63,063 nucleotides of DNA from an uncultured Bacteroides sp. (lineage in GTDB: Bacteria; Bacteroidota; Bacteroidia; Bacteroidales; Bacteroidaceae): contig CAAEFE010000121.1 of assembly GCA_900755095.1 (NCBI GenBank), positions 1-63,063 on the forward strand, in the 5' to 3' direction. The translations under genes were made by a program, and so were the position numbers. Shown here one piece after another: positions 1 to 8,953 of this stretch (its first letter is position 1; every line of letters starts with the position of its first letter). Below the pieces are notes generated by a model. It saw only the letters and a list, made by a program, of their open reading frames with translations, had not been told where the DNA came from and made no database searches.

Positions 1-133
1 TAAAAACTGATTTTACTTTCAATTTGTGAGCGCAAAGGTCGGAAAGTTAATCGAATTATCAAAATAAATCGAACTTTATTGTCCTATTGACGCCAAATAA
101 TTGGATTTACTGAAAGGAACCTGCATTTTTATT

Positions 134-164
134 CTTGTTAAATCAACAGAAACCGTTATCTTTG
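134..164 (+). promoter_or_regulatory. Promoter of tRNA-Arg
   Basis: A -33 element CTTG (134-137) is followed by 19 bases and a -7 element TATCTTTG (157-164). This is a near-perfect Bacteroides primary-sigma promoter. The predicted start, around base 171, lies 10 bases before the tRNA. Confidence 0.8.
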
Positions 165-180
165 CAACCAAAATAAAAGC

Positions 181-252
181 GGCCTTGTAGTTCAACGGAT
201 AGAATAGAAGTTTCCTAAACTTTAGATAGGGGTTCGATTCCCCTCGGGGCTA
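181..252 (+). tRNA. tRNA-Arg (anticodon CCT)
   Basis: The sequence folds as a full cloverleaf. The acceptor arm 181-187 pairs with 245-251, the D stem is GTTC/GAAT, and the anticodon stem GAAGT/ACTTT encloses the loop TTCCTAA, giving anticodon CCT. The T arm is AGGGG-TTCGATT-CCCCT. The 3' CCA is not encoded. This tRNA reads AGG arginine codons. Its own promoter lies directly upstream. Confidence 0.93.
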
Positions 253-372
253 CTAAGAGAAATCTGCGGGAGGCGGTGTTGTTTTGCTTCATACTGTATT
301 GAGTTTTAAGTATTACAATGGCTTCTTTAAAGATTAACGTCTTATAGCTTCTATTTGTTTTAATAATCAATA

Positions 373-410
373 GAAAAAGCCTCTTCCGAACATTCGGAAG
401 AGGCTTTTTC
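373..410 (-). terminator. Terminator after secDF, probably bidirectional
   Basis: A 17-bp perfect inverted repeat (374-390 and 393-409) has an A-run on one side and a T-run on the other, so it can act on both strands. It lies 16 bases past the secDF stop codon and also downstream of tRNA-Arg. Confidence 0.85.
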
Positions 411-425
411 TATTTCTGGAATTTA

Positions 426-3400
426 TTATTCTTCCGTAGCTGCTACCACTACTTTTTTGTTCTTCATCATGTTGTATGCAATCGGAGATGCAATGAACAA
501 CGAAGATAAAGTACCGATAACAACACCGAGGATCATTGCGAATGCGAAGCTGCGGATTGAATCACCACCGAGGATGAAGATACACAGCAATACGATCAAC
601 GTACTCAATGAAGTATTGATGGTACGAGCCAGTGTAGTGTTCAGAGAGTCGTTGAACAACTGACGCTTGTCACGTTTCGGATACAAGCCGAAGAACTCAC
701 GTACACGGTCGAAGATTACCACCTTATCATTAATAGAGTAACCGATAGCCGTCAGGATAGCACCGATGAATGTCTGGTCGATTTCCAGTGAGAACGGAAC
801 GATACCCCACAACAATGAGTAAGCACCGATAATCATGATCGTATCACAAGTCAGAGCTACGATAGAACCGATACTGTAAGCGATGTTGCGGAAACGGATC
901 AAGATATACAGACCGATAGCGATCAGAGCCAGAACAACTGACCATACGGCACCAGTCTTGATATCATCTGCGATACTCGGACCCACTTTCTGTGAACTAA
1001 CGATACTACCACCTGTGTGATTGTCACGGTCGATGAAAGTAGCCAGTGTGATGTTCTGTGTCAGCAACGGCTTCAGTGTTTCGTATAAGTATGATTCGAT
1101 CTCAGAGTCTACATTGTTACCTTCGTCTGCGATACGGTAGTTGGTACTGATACGTACTGTCTTCTTGTCTGTACCGATAGCGATCACATTTACATTTACA
1201 TCTTCACCAAACTTGTCAGCGATCAGTTCACGAACTTGTTCCGGTTCTACCGGATTCTCGAATTGTACCTTGAAGTTACGTCCACCGGTGAAGTCAATAC
1301 TTTGACTTAAACCACGCAATGCAAACGAACCGATACAAACAAGGATAATAGCGCTTACGATGATCAGTGATTTCTTATTGGTTCCCATGAAGTCGAAACG
1401 GGTATTTACCAGTAAGTTTCTGGAAATCTTGGAAGTAAATGTCAGGTTCAGCCACTTGTCTTTATTCATGAAGTGTTCGTAAACCAGACGAGTCATGAAC
1501 ACAGCAGTGAAGAAGGATACAAGGATACCGATAATCAATGTAGTGGCAAAACCACGGATAGGACCTGTACCGAAGTTGAACAGGATGATACCGGTGATGA
1601 TAGATGTCAGGTTGGAGTCGAAGATAGCAGAGAAGGCATTTGAATAACCGTCAGCCAATGCTTTCTTCACACCCTTGCCGGCACGAAGCTCTTCTTTTGT
1701 ACGTTCATAGATAAGTACGTTCGCATCCACCGCCATCCCGAGTGACAACACCATACCGGCAATACCGGACATGGTCAGTGCCGCCTGGAAGGATGAAAGG
1801 ATACCCAGCGTGAAGAAGAAGTTCAGGAACAATGCGCAGTTGGCAACCATACCCGGGATGAAGCCATACATGGAACACATATAGATCATCAACAGGATCA
1901 AAGCTACAACGAATGAGAAAATACCTGCGTTAATAGATTCCTGACCCAGAGAAGGACCTACGATATCTTCCTGTACGATATGGGCCGGAGCCGGCATCTT
2001 ACCTGATTTCAATACGTTAGCTAAGTCCTTTGCCTGTTCCGGGGTGAAGTGACCTGTAATCTGTGAACGTCCGCCTGTGATTTCAGAGTTTACGTTCGGA
2101 GCAGAATATACATAGTTATCAAGAACGATAGCGATAGAACGACCGATGTTCTGCTTGGTCAGCTGTGCCCAGCGGCGTGCACCGTCAGAGTTCATGGTCA
2201 TGCTTACAGCCGGTTTGCTGTATTGGTCGAATTCGTCTTTTGCATCTGTTACTACGTCACCTTCCAACGGAGCTTTGCCGTTACGTTCGGTAGACTTGAT
2301 AGCATACAATTCGAATGTCTGTCCTTTCTTATCGAATTCAGAAGGAGAAACACCCCATTTCAGACGAAGGTCTTTCGGAAGTTCTGACTGGATTTCAGGC
2401 ATGCTCAGATATCTGTTGATATCGGCTGTATCCTTATAGTTAGCATAGCCGATCACCGGACCCTGACCGCTTGAATTCAACTGAAGAACAGCTAGCAACG
2501 GATATTGCTTTTTGATTTCTTCCATATTTGCTCCCGCCTTTTCGTCTTTGGCATCTCCTTTCAGAGTAGCTGCGAGACTGTCGGCAACGCTTACGGCTTT
2601 CTTTGCCGGAGTAGCTTCTGCCAGTTTGGCTGCGGGGATTGTGTCTGCAGTTGCGTTAGTGGCTGTAGAATCAGCGGCAGTTTCCTGTGACAGGATAGCA
2701 CGCAATTTTGAGTCAGCCGACTGCATAGCCGGAAGAATCTCTTTTGCAGTATATGTTTCCCAGAATTCGAGGTTGGCCGAACCTTGAAGAAGTTTTCTCA
2801 CACGTTCCGGCTCCTTGATACCCGGAAGTTCCACCATGATACGGCCCATCTTATCTTCGAGGCTTTGGATGTTCGGCTGAACAACACCGAAGCGGTCGAT
2901 ACGGGTACGAAGCACGTTGTATGAGTTTTCAACGGCAGCCTTTACTTCTGCTCTCAATACTTTTTCTACTTCGGCATCTGATGATTTCTGGTTAACTTTA
3001 TCTTTCAACTGTTGTGTTGCGAAAAGTTCGGAAAGTTTTGCGCCCGGAGCAGTCTTCTGGTATTCTCTGACGAACAAGGTAATGATATCGTCCTGGCTGT
3101 TGACAGCTTGTTTTGCAGCTTCATTCAGCGCTTTATTGAAGTTTTCATCCGGCTTGTTGTCAGCCAATGCTCTGATAACATCAGGCACAGAAACTTCAAG
3201 GATAACATTCATACCACCTTTTAGGTCCAAACCTAAACTGATCTCCATTTCACGACAATCTTTCAGCGTCCAGTTCCACAGCATTACTTTCTCATTGGAG
3301 AGAGAGTCAAGGTAGTCTTGTTCTACTTTCGGGTCGCCGTTCGCAATCTCTTTCGCCTTATTAGTGTAATGGCGGGTTACGAAGGAGAAGGAGAGGTAGA

Positions 3401-3458
3401 ACACGCATACCAGCGTGAGTAGTACCGCAAAAACCTTTACAAATCCTTTGTTTTGCAT
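426..3458 (-). CDS. secDF: Protein translocase subunit SecDF (fused SecD-SecF)
   Basis: This is the proton-driven accessory factor of the SecYEG translocon in the inner membrane; it pulls exported proteins out on the periplasmic side. The 1010-residue product carries SecD and SecF in one chain, the usual Bacteroidetes arrangement. Visible features are TM1 (about residues 9-28), the SecD signature GLDLKGG (76-82), a large periplasmic P1 domain, a block of TM helices with the motif GMAVDANVLIYER, and then a SecF half starting near residue 690 with SIDFTGGRNF and GYSINDKVVIFDRVRE. An Ala/Lys/Asp-rich low-complexity stretch of about 60 residues (roughly 245-305) interrupts P1 and looks like a flexible linker. 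The gene stands alone, with its own promoter and terminator. Confidence 0.97.
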   Translation of the reverse strand: MQNKGFVKVFAVLLTLVCVFYLSFSFVTRHYTNKAKEIANGDPKVEQDYLDSLSNEKVMLWNWTLKDCREMEISLGLDLKGGMNVILEVSVPDVIRALADNKPDENFNKALNEAAKQAVNSQDDIITLFVREYQKTAPGAKLSELFATQQLKDKVNQKSSDAEVEKVLRAEVKAAVENSYNVLRTRIDRFGVVQPNIQSLEDKMGRIMVELPGIKEPERVRKLLQGSANLEFWETYTAKEILPAMQSADSKLRAILSQETAADSTATNATADTIPAAKLAEATPAKKAVSVADSLAATLKGDAKDEKAGANMEEIKKQYPLLAVLQLNSSGQGPVIGYANYKDTADINRYLSMPEIQSELPKDLRLKWGVSPSEFDKKGQTFELYAIKSTERNGKAPLEGDVVTDAKDEFDQYSKPAVSMTMNSDGARRWAQLTKQNIGRSIAIVLDNYVYSAPNVNSEITGGRSQITGHFTPEQAKDLANVLKSGKMPAPAHIVQEDIVGPSLGQESINAGIFSFVVALILLMIYMCSMYGFIPGMVANCALFLNFFFTLGILSSFQAALTMSGIAGMVLSLGMAVDANVLIYERTKEELRAGKGVKKALADGYSNAFSAIFDSNLTSIITGIILFNFGTGPIRGFATTLIIGILVSFFTAVFMTRLVYEHFMNKDKWLNLTFTSKISRNLLVNTRFDFMGTNKKSLIIVSAIILVCIGSFALRGLSQSIDFTGGRNFKVQFENPVEPEQVRELIADKFGEDVNVNVIAIGTDKKTVRISTNYRIADEGNNVDSEIESYLYETLKPLLTQNITLATFIDRDNHTGGSIVSSQKVGPSIADDIKTGAVWSVVLALIAIGLYILIRFRNIAYSIGSIVALTCDTIMIIGAYSLLWGIVPFSLEIDQTFIGAILTAIGYSINDKVVIFDRVREFFGLYPKRDKRQLFNDSLNTTLARTINTSLSTLIVLLCIFILGGDSIRSFAFAMILGVVIGTLSSLFIASPIAYNMMKNKKVVVAATEE

Positions 3459-3548
3459 TTTACTTTTAATTTATGATGATTACTTTTTTAATTTAATTTT
3501 CAGTTAAATTCTGCCGTATACAAGTCCATTTTGCCGCATACAAGGCTG

Positions 3549-3556
3549 CAAATATA
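3549..3556 (-). promoter_or_regulatory. Probable -7 element of secDF
   Basis: Read on the minus strand this is TATATTTG, an exact -7 consensus. No good -33 element is visible. The implied leader is about 85 bases and contains two 13-bp direct repeats (3512-3524 and 3532-3544). Confidence 0.5.
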
Positions 3557-3582
3557 GTTTTTTTTTCACATTCATATGTAAT

Positions 3583-3617
3583 AAGCCCTCAAATATTTGA
3601 TGTTTAAGGGCTTTTTT
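3583..3617 (-). terminator. Terminator after the M3 peptidase gene
   Basis: The arms AAGCCCT (3583-3589) and AGGGCTT (3607-3613) lie just past the stop codon of the peptidase gene. The T-run is stronger on the plus strand than on the minus strand. Confidence 0.55.
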
Positions 3618-3623
3618 GCCGTT

Positions 3624-5711
3624 TTATTTCATTCCTCTGTTTTTCAGTAACGGCTCCAGGCTTGGTTCCGCACCGCGGAAATTCTTATAAAGTATCATCG
3701 GATCTTCGCTGTCTCCCTTCTCCAATACGTTGTAGCGGAAGAGGTCGGCAGTGTTTTTATCAAAGATTCCATGTTCTTTGAAGGCTTCAAAGGCATCATT
3801 GTCAAGTACATTCGCCCAAAGGTAACTGTAGTATCCGGCAGCGTATCCGCCAATGATATGATTGAAGTAAGTGACGCGGTAACGGGGGGCAATTTCGGGG
3901 ATCAGACCGAGCTTGTCCATGGCTTCTTTTTCGAAAGCAAGCATATCCAGATTCTTTACATCTGTTATCATGTGAAGGTTCATGTCGAGAATGGCGGCAG
4001 CCAGTAATTCGGTGGTCATGAATCCTTGGTTGAACGTTTTCTGTTTCAGAATCTTTTCGATGATTTCATCGGGGATTACTTCTCCTGTCTGATAGTGTTT
4101 GGCATACATTTTCAGCACTTCCGGTTCGGTAGCCCAATGTTCGTTGATCTGAGAAGGAAGTTCAACAAAATCGCGTACGACATTGGTGCCGGAGGTCCCT
4201 TTGTATTCGCACTTTGTCAGCAAGCCGTGCAGGGCATGGCCAAATTCATGGAACAGGGTTTCTACTTCGTCCATAGTCAGCAGAGAAGGGGTGTCGCCGA
4301 CCGGTTTGGTGAAACTGCATACGTTGCATACCAAGGGGCGGGTTGCTCCCTGCTGTTCGCGGTAATTGCTCATCCATGCGCCACCGCTTTTTCCGGAACG
4401 CGGGAAATAGTCTACATAGAATATACCCAGTTGGGAGCCGTCAGCGTCTTTCACTTCGAAGACTTCTACATCCGGATGATAGGTCGGGATACCTTCCAGT
4501 TTGCTTAGCGTGATACCATATAGTTTGTTGGCGACTGCGAAAGCTCCTTCGCGTACATTCTCTAGTTTGAAGTAAGGTTTGGTGTCTTCTTCGGAGAGGT
4601 TGTATTTCTCTTTGCGGAGTTTTTCTGTGTAGTACCACCAGTCCCAAGCTTCCAGTTTCTCGCCTTTACCTTCTTTGTCCATTAACTGTTGAAGTTCTGC
4701 GGCTTCGGCTTTCGCTTTCGGGAGGGCATAGCTCCAAAGGTTGTTCAGCAGACTCATTACGTTGCTGTCATTCTTTGCCATTGTCTCATCCAGTACGAAG
4801 TTGGCGTAGTTGTTGAAGCCCAATAACCTTGCTTTTTCCAGACGGAGGGAGACGATCTTGCGGATCGTTTCTTTGTTGTCATTCTTGTCATTGTTATTGC
4901 CGCGGTTGATGTATGCTTTGTACATTTTCTCACGGAGAGGGCGGTTCTCAGCGTATTGCAGGAACGGAAGGCGGCTGGCGTTGTGCAGGGTGAACAGCCA
5001 TTTTCCCGGTTGTCCGGCAGCTTTGGCTTCTTCGGCTGCGCTTTGGCAGAACCATTCGGGCAATCCAGCTAAATCTTCTTTCTTGTCTACGAAAAGCTGG
5101 AAAGCATTGTTTTCATTCAGTATATTATTGCTGAATGTGATGCCGAGAGTGGAAAGTTCTTTGTTGATTTCACGCAGACGTGCCTGTTTCTCTGCATCCA
5201 GATTAGCACCCGAACGCACAAATCCTTTGTAAGTTTTGTCCAGCAGACGTTTCTGTTCCGTGGTCAGATTCATGGAATCTTTCTGTTGATATACAGCGTT
5301 TACACGTTTGAAAAGCTCCTGATTCAGGGAGATGTTATCTTCGTGCTCGGAAAGGACCGGTGCCATTTTGATAGAGAGCTCGGTCAGTTCATCGGTTGTT
5401 TCCGCATCCGTCATATTGAAGAAAATGGCGCTTACACGGTCCAGAATGGGTGCGCTGTTGTCCAAAGCTACAATCGTATTGTTGAAGGTAGGCACTTCCG
5501 GGCTTGCGATAATGGCCTGGATATTTTGATTCTGCTCTTCAATACCTTTCAGAAAGGCGGGTTCGTAATGTTCCAGTTTGATTTTATCGAAGGAAGGAAC
5601 ACCATACTCTGTTTGAAATTCAGTGAAGAAAGGGTTGCTTTCTGTTTTTGTTCCACAGGAGTACATCATACAACTTGCTGCTAAAATGGTTAAAGTTTTT
5701 CTAATCATCAT
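3624..5711 (-). CDS. dcp: M3-family zinc peptidase lipoprotein (peptidyl-dipeptidase Dcp type)
   Basis: This is a zinc metallopeptidase of the thimet oligopeptidase/Dcp family, which releases dipeptides or cleaves short oligopeptides. The zinc site is HEFGH (about residues 487-491), and the third ligand is the Glu in DFVELPSQ about 25 residues later. A signal sequence with cysteines at about residues 14 and 19 suggests a lipoprotein in the periplasm or on the outer membrane, unlike cytosolic E. coli Dcp. Length (695 aa) is normal for the family. It is the last gene of a minus-strand run (rhomboid, rhomboid, EEP phosphatase, peptidase), 25 bases after the EEP gene. There are two adjacent in-frame ATG codons, and either could be the start. 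Confidence 0.9.
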   Translation of the reverse strand: MMIRKTLTILAASCMMYSCGTKTESNPFFTEFQTEYGVPSFDKIKLEHYEPAFLKGIEEQNQNIQAIIASPEVPTFNNTIVALDNSAPILDRVSAIFFNMTDAETTDELTELSIKMAPVLSEHEDNISLNQELFKRVNAVYQQKDSMNLTTEQKRLLDKTYKGFVRSGANLDAEKQARLREINKELSTLGITFSNNILNENNAFQLFVDKKEDLAGLPEWFCQSAAEEAKAAGQPGKWLFTLHNASRLPFLQYAENRPLREKMYKAYINRGNNNDKNDNKETIRKIVSLRLEKARLLGFNNYANFVLDETMAKNDSNVMSLLNNLWSYALPKAKAEAAELQQLMDKEGKGEKLEAWDWWYYTEKLRKEKYNLSEEDTKPYFKLENVREGAFAVANKLYGITLSKLEGIPTYHPDVEVFEVKDADGSQLGIFYVDYFPRSGKSGGAWMSNYREQQGATRPLVCNVCSFTKPVGDTPSLLTMDEVETLFHEFGHALHGLLTKCEYKGTSGTNVVRDFVELPSQINEHWATEPEVLKMYAKHYQTGEVIPDEIIEKILKQKTFNQGFMTTELLAAAILDMNLHMITDVKNLDMLAFEKEAMDKLGLIPEIAPRYRVTYFNHIIGGYAAGYYSYLWANVLDNDAFEAFKEHGIFDKNTADLFRYNVLEKGDSEDPMILYKNFRGAEPSLEPLLKNRGMK

Positions 5712-5736
5712 GGTATTTATTAAAGTTTTTTCTGTT

Positions 5737-6822
5737 TTATTGCTTGCCTATATAGCACCAGATTGGGTAATGGTCCGAATCTTTGATCGAACGGTCTACG
5801 GTACAGTTATAGGCTTTCTGATTGGGGCTGATCAGAATATTGTCTATCCGGAAATAGAATTTATTCAGATTATAGGAGATGCCCAGTCCCCTGCCGGATT
5901 GTGTAAAGGCGTCATCCAGCTGTTGAGTCAGGATGCGATGGGTATATGAAATGGAAGCGTCGTTGAAATCGCCACAGGTAATAATAGTCGGGTATTTGCT
6001 GTTTGCGATGGCGACGGCTACCGAATCCGCTTGCGAAGAACGGATGGCCGATGCTTCCGCCAGTTTCTTTATTAATTGCCGGAGACCCGTTTTTACCTTC
6101 TTTGCGTTCGGGTCTTTAATCATATCTTCATAAATCACCTTGTCCTCTTTCGTTAGTTTATTGGATTCCAAATGGTTGTTTATGAGGGTGATAGTGTCCT
6201 CGTTAACTTTGAGGGTGTACTGCATCGAACCGTTGTAGGTGCTTTCATACTTGATGGGACGTGCCGAAAGTATGGGGAATTTGGAGAAACAGGCCAACTG
6301 ACTGCCTCCTTTTTCCGGATTGTGAATGGAACGGTAGGGATATGCTTTCAATGCTTTTCTGATGTCTTCGTCTGTCAGATATTTCTTGTTTTTGGTTGAA
6401 TTGTACTCCTGGAGACAGATTATGTCAGCCTCACTGTCAGCCAGATAGGATAATATCGGATTCTTTCCTTCCTTTTTCTCCAGATTGTTAAATCCCATCA
6501 CATTGTAAGAGAGGAATTTGATGCTGCCATCCGGTATCGTTTCTACTGTAGAATTGATGGGAATATAGGTTCGTATCTGTGGAATACATACCAGAAAACC
6601 GATGACCGGTAATAAGGCATAGCGGTAGCTGATGATTACCCAAAAGAGGGTGAAACAGATGTTGACAGCAAGGAAGATGGGGAAGGCAAGCCCCAGGCAA
6701 GAAGCTATCGGGTGTATTTTCGGTTGAAGATACGGGCTATAGGCACTCAGAATCAACATCCCTACAAAGAGTGCGTTGACTGCCAATATCAAATACAGGA
6801 CAAATTTGCCAATGTGTTCCAT
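5737..6822 (-). CDS. Membrane-anchored endonuclease/exonuclease/phosphatase family protein
   Basis: The N-terminal 95 residues hold three hydrophobic helices (about 7-27, 37-64 and 68-88). They are followed by a complete EEP (DNase I-like) domain with the landmarks KFLSYNVMGFN (metal and phosphate site), ADIICLQEY, NNHLESNK, CGDFND and the terminal DSDHYPIW (catalytic Asp-His). The family includes nucleases and inositol-phosphate or sphingomyelin phosphodiesterases; the substrate cannot be read from sequence. The catalytic domain should face the periplasm or cytoplasm according to helix count, which is uncertain. The gene starts 3 bases after the upstream rhomboid gene, so the two are almost certainly translated from one message. 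Confidence 0.85.
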   Translation of the reverse strand: MEHIGKFVLYLILAVNALFVGMLILSAYSPYLQPKIHPIASCLGLAFPIFLAVNICFTLFWVIISYRYALLPVIGFLVCIPQIRTYIPINSTVETIPDGSIKFLSYNVMGFNNLEKKEGKNPILSYLADSEADIICLQEYNSTKNKKYLTDEDIRKALKAYPYRSIHNPEKGGSQLACFSKFPILSARPIKYESTYNGSMQYTLKVNEDTITLINNHLESNKLTKEDKVIYEDMIKDPNAKKVKTGLRQLIKKLAEASAIRSSQADSVAVAIANSKYPTIITCGDFNDASISYTHRILTQQLDDAFTQSGRGLGISYNLNKFYFRIDNILISPNQKAYNCTVDRSIKDSDHYPIWCYIGKQ

Positions 6823-6825
6823 TCT

Positions 6826-7728
6826 TTATCTTTTGCTTGCGTCGAACAAGCTCTTTTTCTCTTCCGTCGTCAGGCTTTCATAACCGGATTTTTTCAGCTT
6901 TTCCAGAATGCGGTCTACTTCATCCGATTGTGCTTTCTTACGGGCGTTATAATCGTAATCTTTCTCGCGACTTGTATCGCTTCCATAATGTACTTTCATT
7001 TTTGGTTTGCGTTTCCATGTCTTTTTCTGAAACAGGGAAGCGAAGCCGTCAAGGAACCAGTTGATCCAGTAAGTCACGTCTTTGCCTTTGCTCAGACTGG
7101 CTGCAAACCAGAGCCCGGCAAGTGCGCCGCCTAAGTGGGCGATGTGTCCTCCGGCATTGTTGGATGTAATAAAGAGCAGGTCCGTTCCGATAACGATCAG
7201 TGCGAGATATTTCAAACGGACGGCGCCGAAAAGGAAAAGCTGTACCCGATAGTTCGGTTCTCTGTAGGCGGTGGCAGCTACGATGGCCAGCACGGAAGCG
7301 GAAGCCCCGACGAGTGTGGAGAACGGCAATGTCTGGCTGAAATAAGGGAAGATGTTATAGGCTATCATGTAGAACAATCCTCCGCAGATACCTCCCAATA
7401 CATACAATCCCCGTAAATGCTTTCCCGAAAAGAAATAGAGAAACAAACTTCCGAACCAGTACAGCCAGAGCATGTTGAACAGGATATGCAGGAAGCCTGC
7501 ATGCATGAACATATAGCTGAGCAATGACCATGGCTGAAGAATAAACCGGTGAAGGGAAGCCGGAAGGGCGAATAAATCGAATATTCCCGTTGCACTCAGG
7601 TTGAACAGCTGCAATATGACACTGATTAACGTACCGATAACAAAGATGCCTACGTTAATGTAAATCAGTCGGATGAAAGTGTTTCCTCTTCTGAACGTTT
7701 CTTTTAAATCAGTTATAATATGTCCCAT
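6826..7728 (-). CDS. Rhomboid-family intramembrane serine protease (second of two)
   Basis: This is a multi-pass protease that cleaves transmembrane helices. The active-site Ser is in GASAS (Ser143) and the catalytic His in HIAHLGG (His198), both in the right order, with HAGFLHILFN as the conserved His/Asn region in the second helix. After the last helix there is a charged, Lys-rich tail of about 80 residues, probably cytoplasmic, that the neighbouring rhomboid lacks. The start codon overlaps the end of the upstream rhomboid gene by 20 bases, indicating translational coupling. The substrate is unknown. Confidence 0.9.
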   Translation of the reverse strand: MGHIITDLKETFRRGNTFIRLIYINVGIFVIGTLISVILQLFNLSATGIFDLFALPASLHRFILQPWSLLSYMFMHAGFLHILFNMLWLYWFGSLFLYFFSGKHLRGLYVLGGICGGLFYMIAYNIFPYFSQTLPFSTLVGASASVLAIVAATAYREPNYRVQLFLFGAVRLKYLALIVIGTDLLFITSNNAGGHIAHLGGALAGLWFAASLSKGKDVTYWINWFLDGFASLFQKKTWKRKPKMKVHYGSDTSREKDYDYNARKKAQSDEVDRILEKLKKSGYESLTTEEKKSLFDASKR

Positions 7729-8383
7729 TGTTTCTACTTTTTTTTCTCCAATACATAATCAGGATAAATCCGAATATCATACCTCCCAAGTGGGCGAAAT
7801 GCGCGACATTATCTCCGGGATTATTGGCAAAACCGGCATACAGTTCAATCAAAGCATAACCGAAAACAAAGAATTTAGCTTTGATAGGGAAGGGCAACGG
7901 AAAGATAAATAGCTGGTTGTTGGGGAACAACATACCGAATGCGAGCAAAATGGCATATACAGCTCCCGAAGCGCCCACGGTGGTCAGCATGTTCAAAAAC
8001 TCTCCCATAGGAATAATCCCCGTTCCTATATCCACTTGTGAATAGTGGCTGTAGTCTACTATATATTTGATGTATTGCACTCCTTCCTGGATGAGTCCTG
8101 CACCGATACCACAGGCGATATAATAAAAAAGGAAACGTTTCGGTCCCCAGGTCCGTTCAAGAACAGTTCCAAACATGAAAACGGCAAACATATTGAAAAA
8201 AATGTGGCTGAATCCGCCATGCATGAACATATAAGTGATAAGCTGTGCCGGATTGAAGTCACTGGCGAGGAAAAAATGCAATCCTAGATAATTAGTCAGA
8301 TCGATACCGTATCGTTGGGCGACAAGTGTCCCGAAAAAGACTAGTACATTGATAATTATCAGGTTTTTAGTTACAGTTGGCAT
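7709..8383 (-). CDS. Rhomboid-family intramembrane serine protease (first of two)
   Basis: This rhomboid is 224 residues with six predicted helices, catalytic Ser139 in VGASGAVYA, catalytic His198 in AHFAHLGG and the conserved HGGFSHIFFN segment. I chose the ATG at 8383 (MPTVTKN). The reading frame stays open a further 36 bases upstream, but the predicted -7 element (8417-8424) would place the transcript start at about 8411, inside that extension. It is the promoter-proximal gene of the four-gene run ending with the M3 peptidase. Confidence 0.9.
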   Translation of the reverse strand: MPTVTKNLIIINVLVFFGTLVAQRYGIDLTNYLGLHFFLASDFNPAQLITYMFMHGGFSHIFFNMFAVFMFGTVLERTWGPKRFLFYYIACGIGAGLIQEGVQYIKYIVDYSHYSQVDIGTGIIPMGEFLNMLTTVGASGAVYAILLAFGMLFPNNQLFIFPLPFPIKAKFFVFGYALIELYAGFANNPGDNVAHFAHLGGMIFGFILIMYWRKKSRNNGTYYN

Positions 8384-8416
8384 AATTTTATATTCTGAAT
8401 ATTTAAGTAATGAACG

Positions 8417-8424
8417 CAAAAGTA
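8417..8424 (-). promoter_or_regulatory. Probable -7 element of the rhomboid operon
   Basis: Read on the minus strand this is TACTTTTG, matching TAnnTTTG. No clear -33 element is visible. It supports the downstream start codon for the first rhomboid. Confidence 0.45.
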
Positions 8425-8507
8425 CGAATAAATTCTGTTTTAAAGCATGGAAAAGCTTCCCTATTAGCTCTTTTTCAATAATTTGCTGCGTTTTTTTTAT
8501 GTTTTTA

Positions 8508-8538
8508 TTTGATATGTTGTTTTGTTCATCTATATTTG
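8508..8538 (+). promoter_or_regulatory. Promoter of the HU gene
   Basis: TTTG (8508-8511), a 19-base spacer and TATATTTG (8531-8538) match the Bacteroides consensus exactly. The predicted start near 8545 leaves a leader of about 54 bases. Confidence 0.8.
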
Positions 8539-8598
8539 TAAAGTCGTAATGGGAAATCTTTTGTGTAACATATATATTAATTAATCATTTTACGTATC

Positions 8599-8871
8599 AT
8601 GAATAAGTCTGAACTTATTAGTGCAATGGCTGCTGAAGCTCAAATGAGTAAAGCCGATGCGAAGAAAGCTCTTGATGCTTTCATTTCTTCAGTTACTAAC
8701 GCTATGAAAGCTGGTGACAAGGTAGCTTTGGTTGGTTTTGGAACGTTCTCTGTAAGTGAAAGAGCAGCAAGAACCGGTATTAATCCTTCTACAAAGGCAG
8801 CTATTACTATTCCTGCTAAGAAAGTAGCTAAATTTAAAGCTGGTGCTGAATTGTCTGCAGCTGTTGAATAA
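8599..8871 (+). CDS. HU-family DNA-binding protein
   Basis: This 90-residue nucleoid protein binds and bends DNA as a dimer. The whole product is the HU/IHF fold: an N-terminal helix pair ([20 protein letters not shown]), the central GFGTFSV strand, and a DNA-binding arm around [14 protein letters not shown] that carries the intercalating-Pro region. The length is exactly the family norm. The gene has its own strong promoter and terminator. Codon use favours a few codons (gct, gaa, aaa), as in other highly expressed genes. Confidence 0.95.
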   Translation: MNKSELISAMAAEAQMSKADAKKALDAFISSVTNAMKAGDKVALVGFGTFSVSERAARTGINPSTKAAITIPAKKVAKFKAGAELSAAVE

Positions 8872-8898
8872 ACATATAGTTGAAAGAAATTAGAAGAG

Positions 8899-8923
8899 GG
8901 AGGCGCGTGCGTCTCCTTTTTTT
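8899..8923 (+). terminator. Terminator after HU
   Basis: A seven-pair stem GGAGGCG/CGTCTCC with loop CGTG (8899-8916) is followed by a T-run. The T-run runs directly into the argS -7 element. Confidence 0.8.
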
Positions 8924-8924
8924 G

Positions 8925-8932
8925 TATCTTTG
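8925..8932 (+). promoter_or_regulatory. -7 element of argS
   Basis: TATCTTTG is an exact consensus. The -33 region falls inside the HU terminator stem and shows no TTTG. The predicted start at about 8939 gives a leader of only about 15 bases before ATG 8954. Confidence 0.6.
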
Positions 8933-8953
8933 CGCGCAAGAAACAACTTGATT

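Noticed and set aside
2505..3315. Open frames on the plus strand across secDF
   Set aside because: They are antisense shadows of a well-supported gene, have no translation signals, and resemble no family.
8384..8419. N-terminal extension of the first rhomboid protease
   Set aside because: A -7 element at 8417-8424 would put the transcript start inside the extension. MPTVTKN starts the normal first helix.
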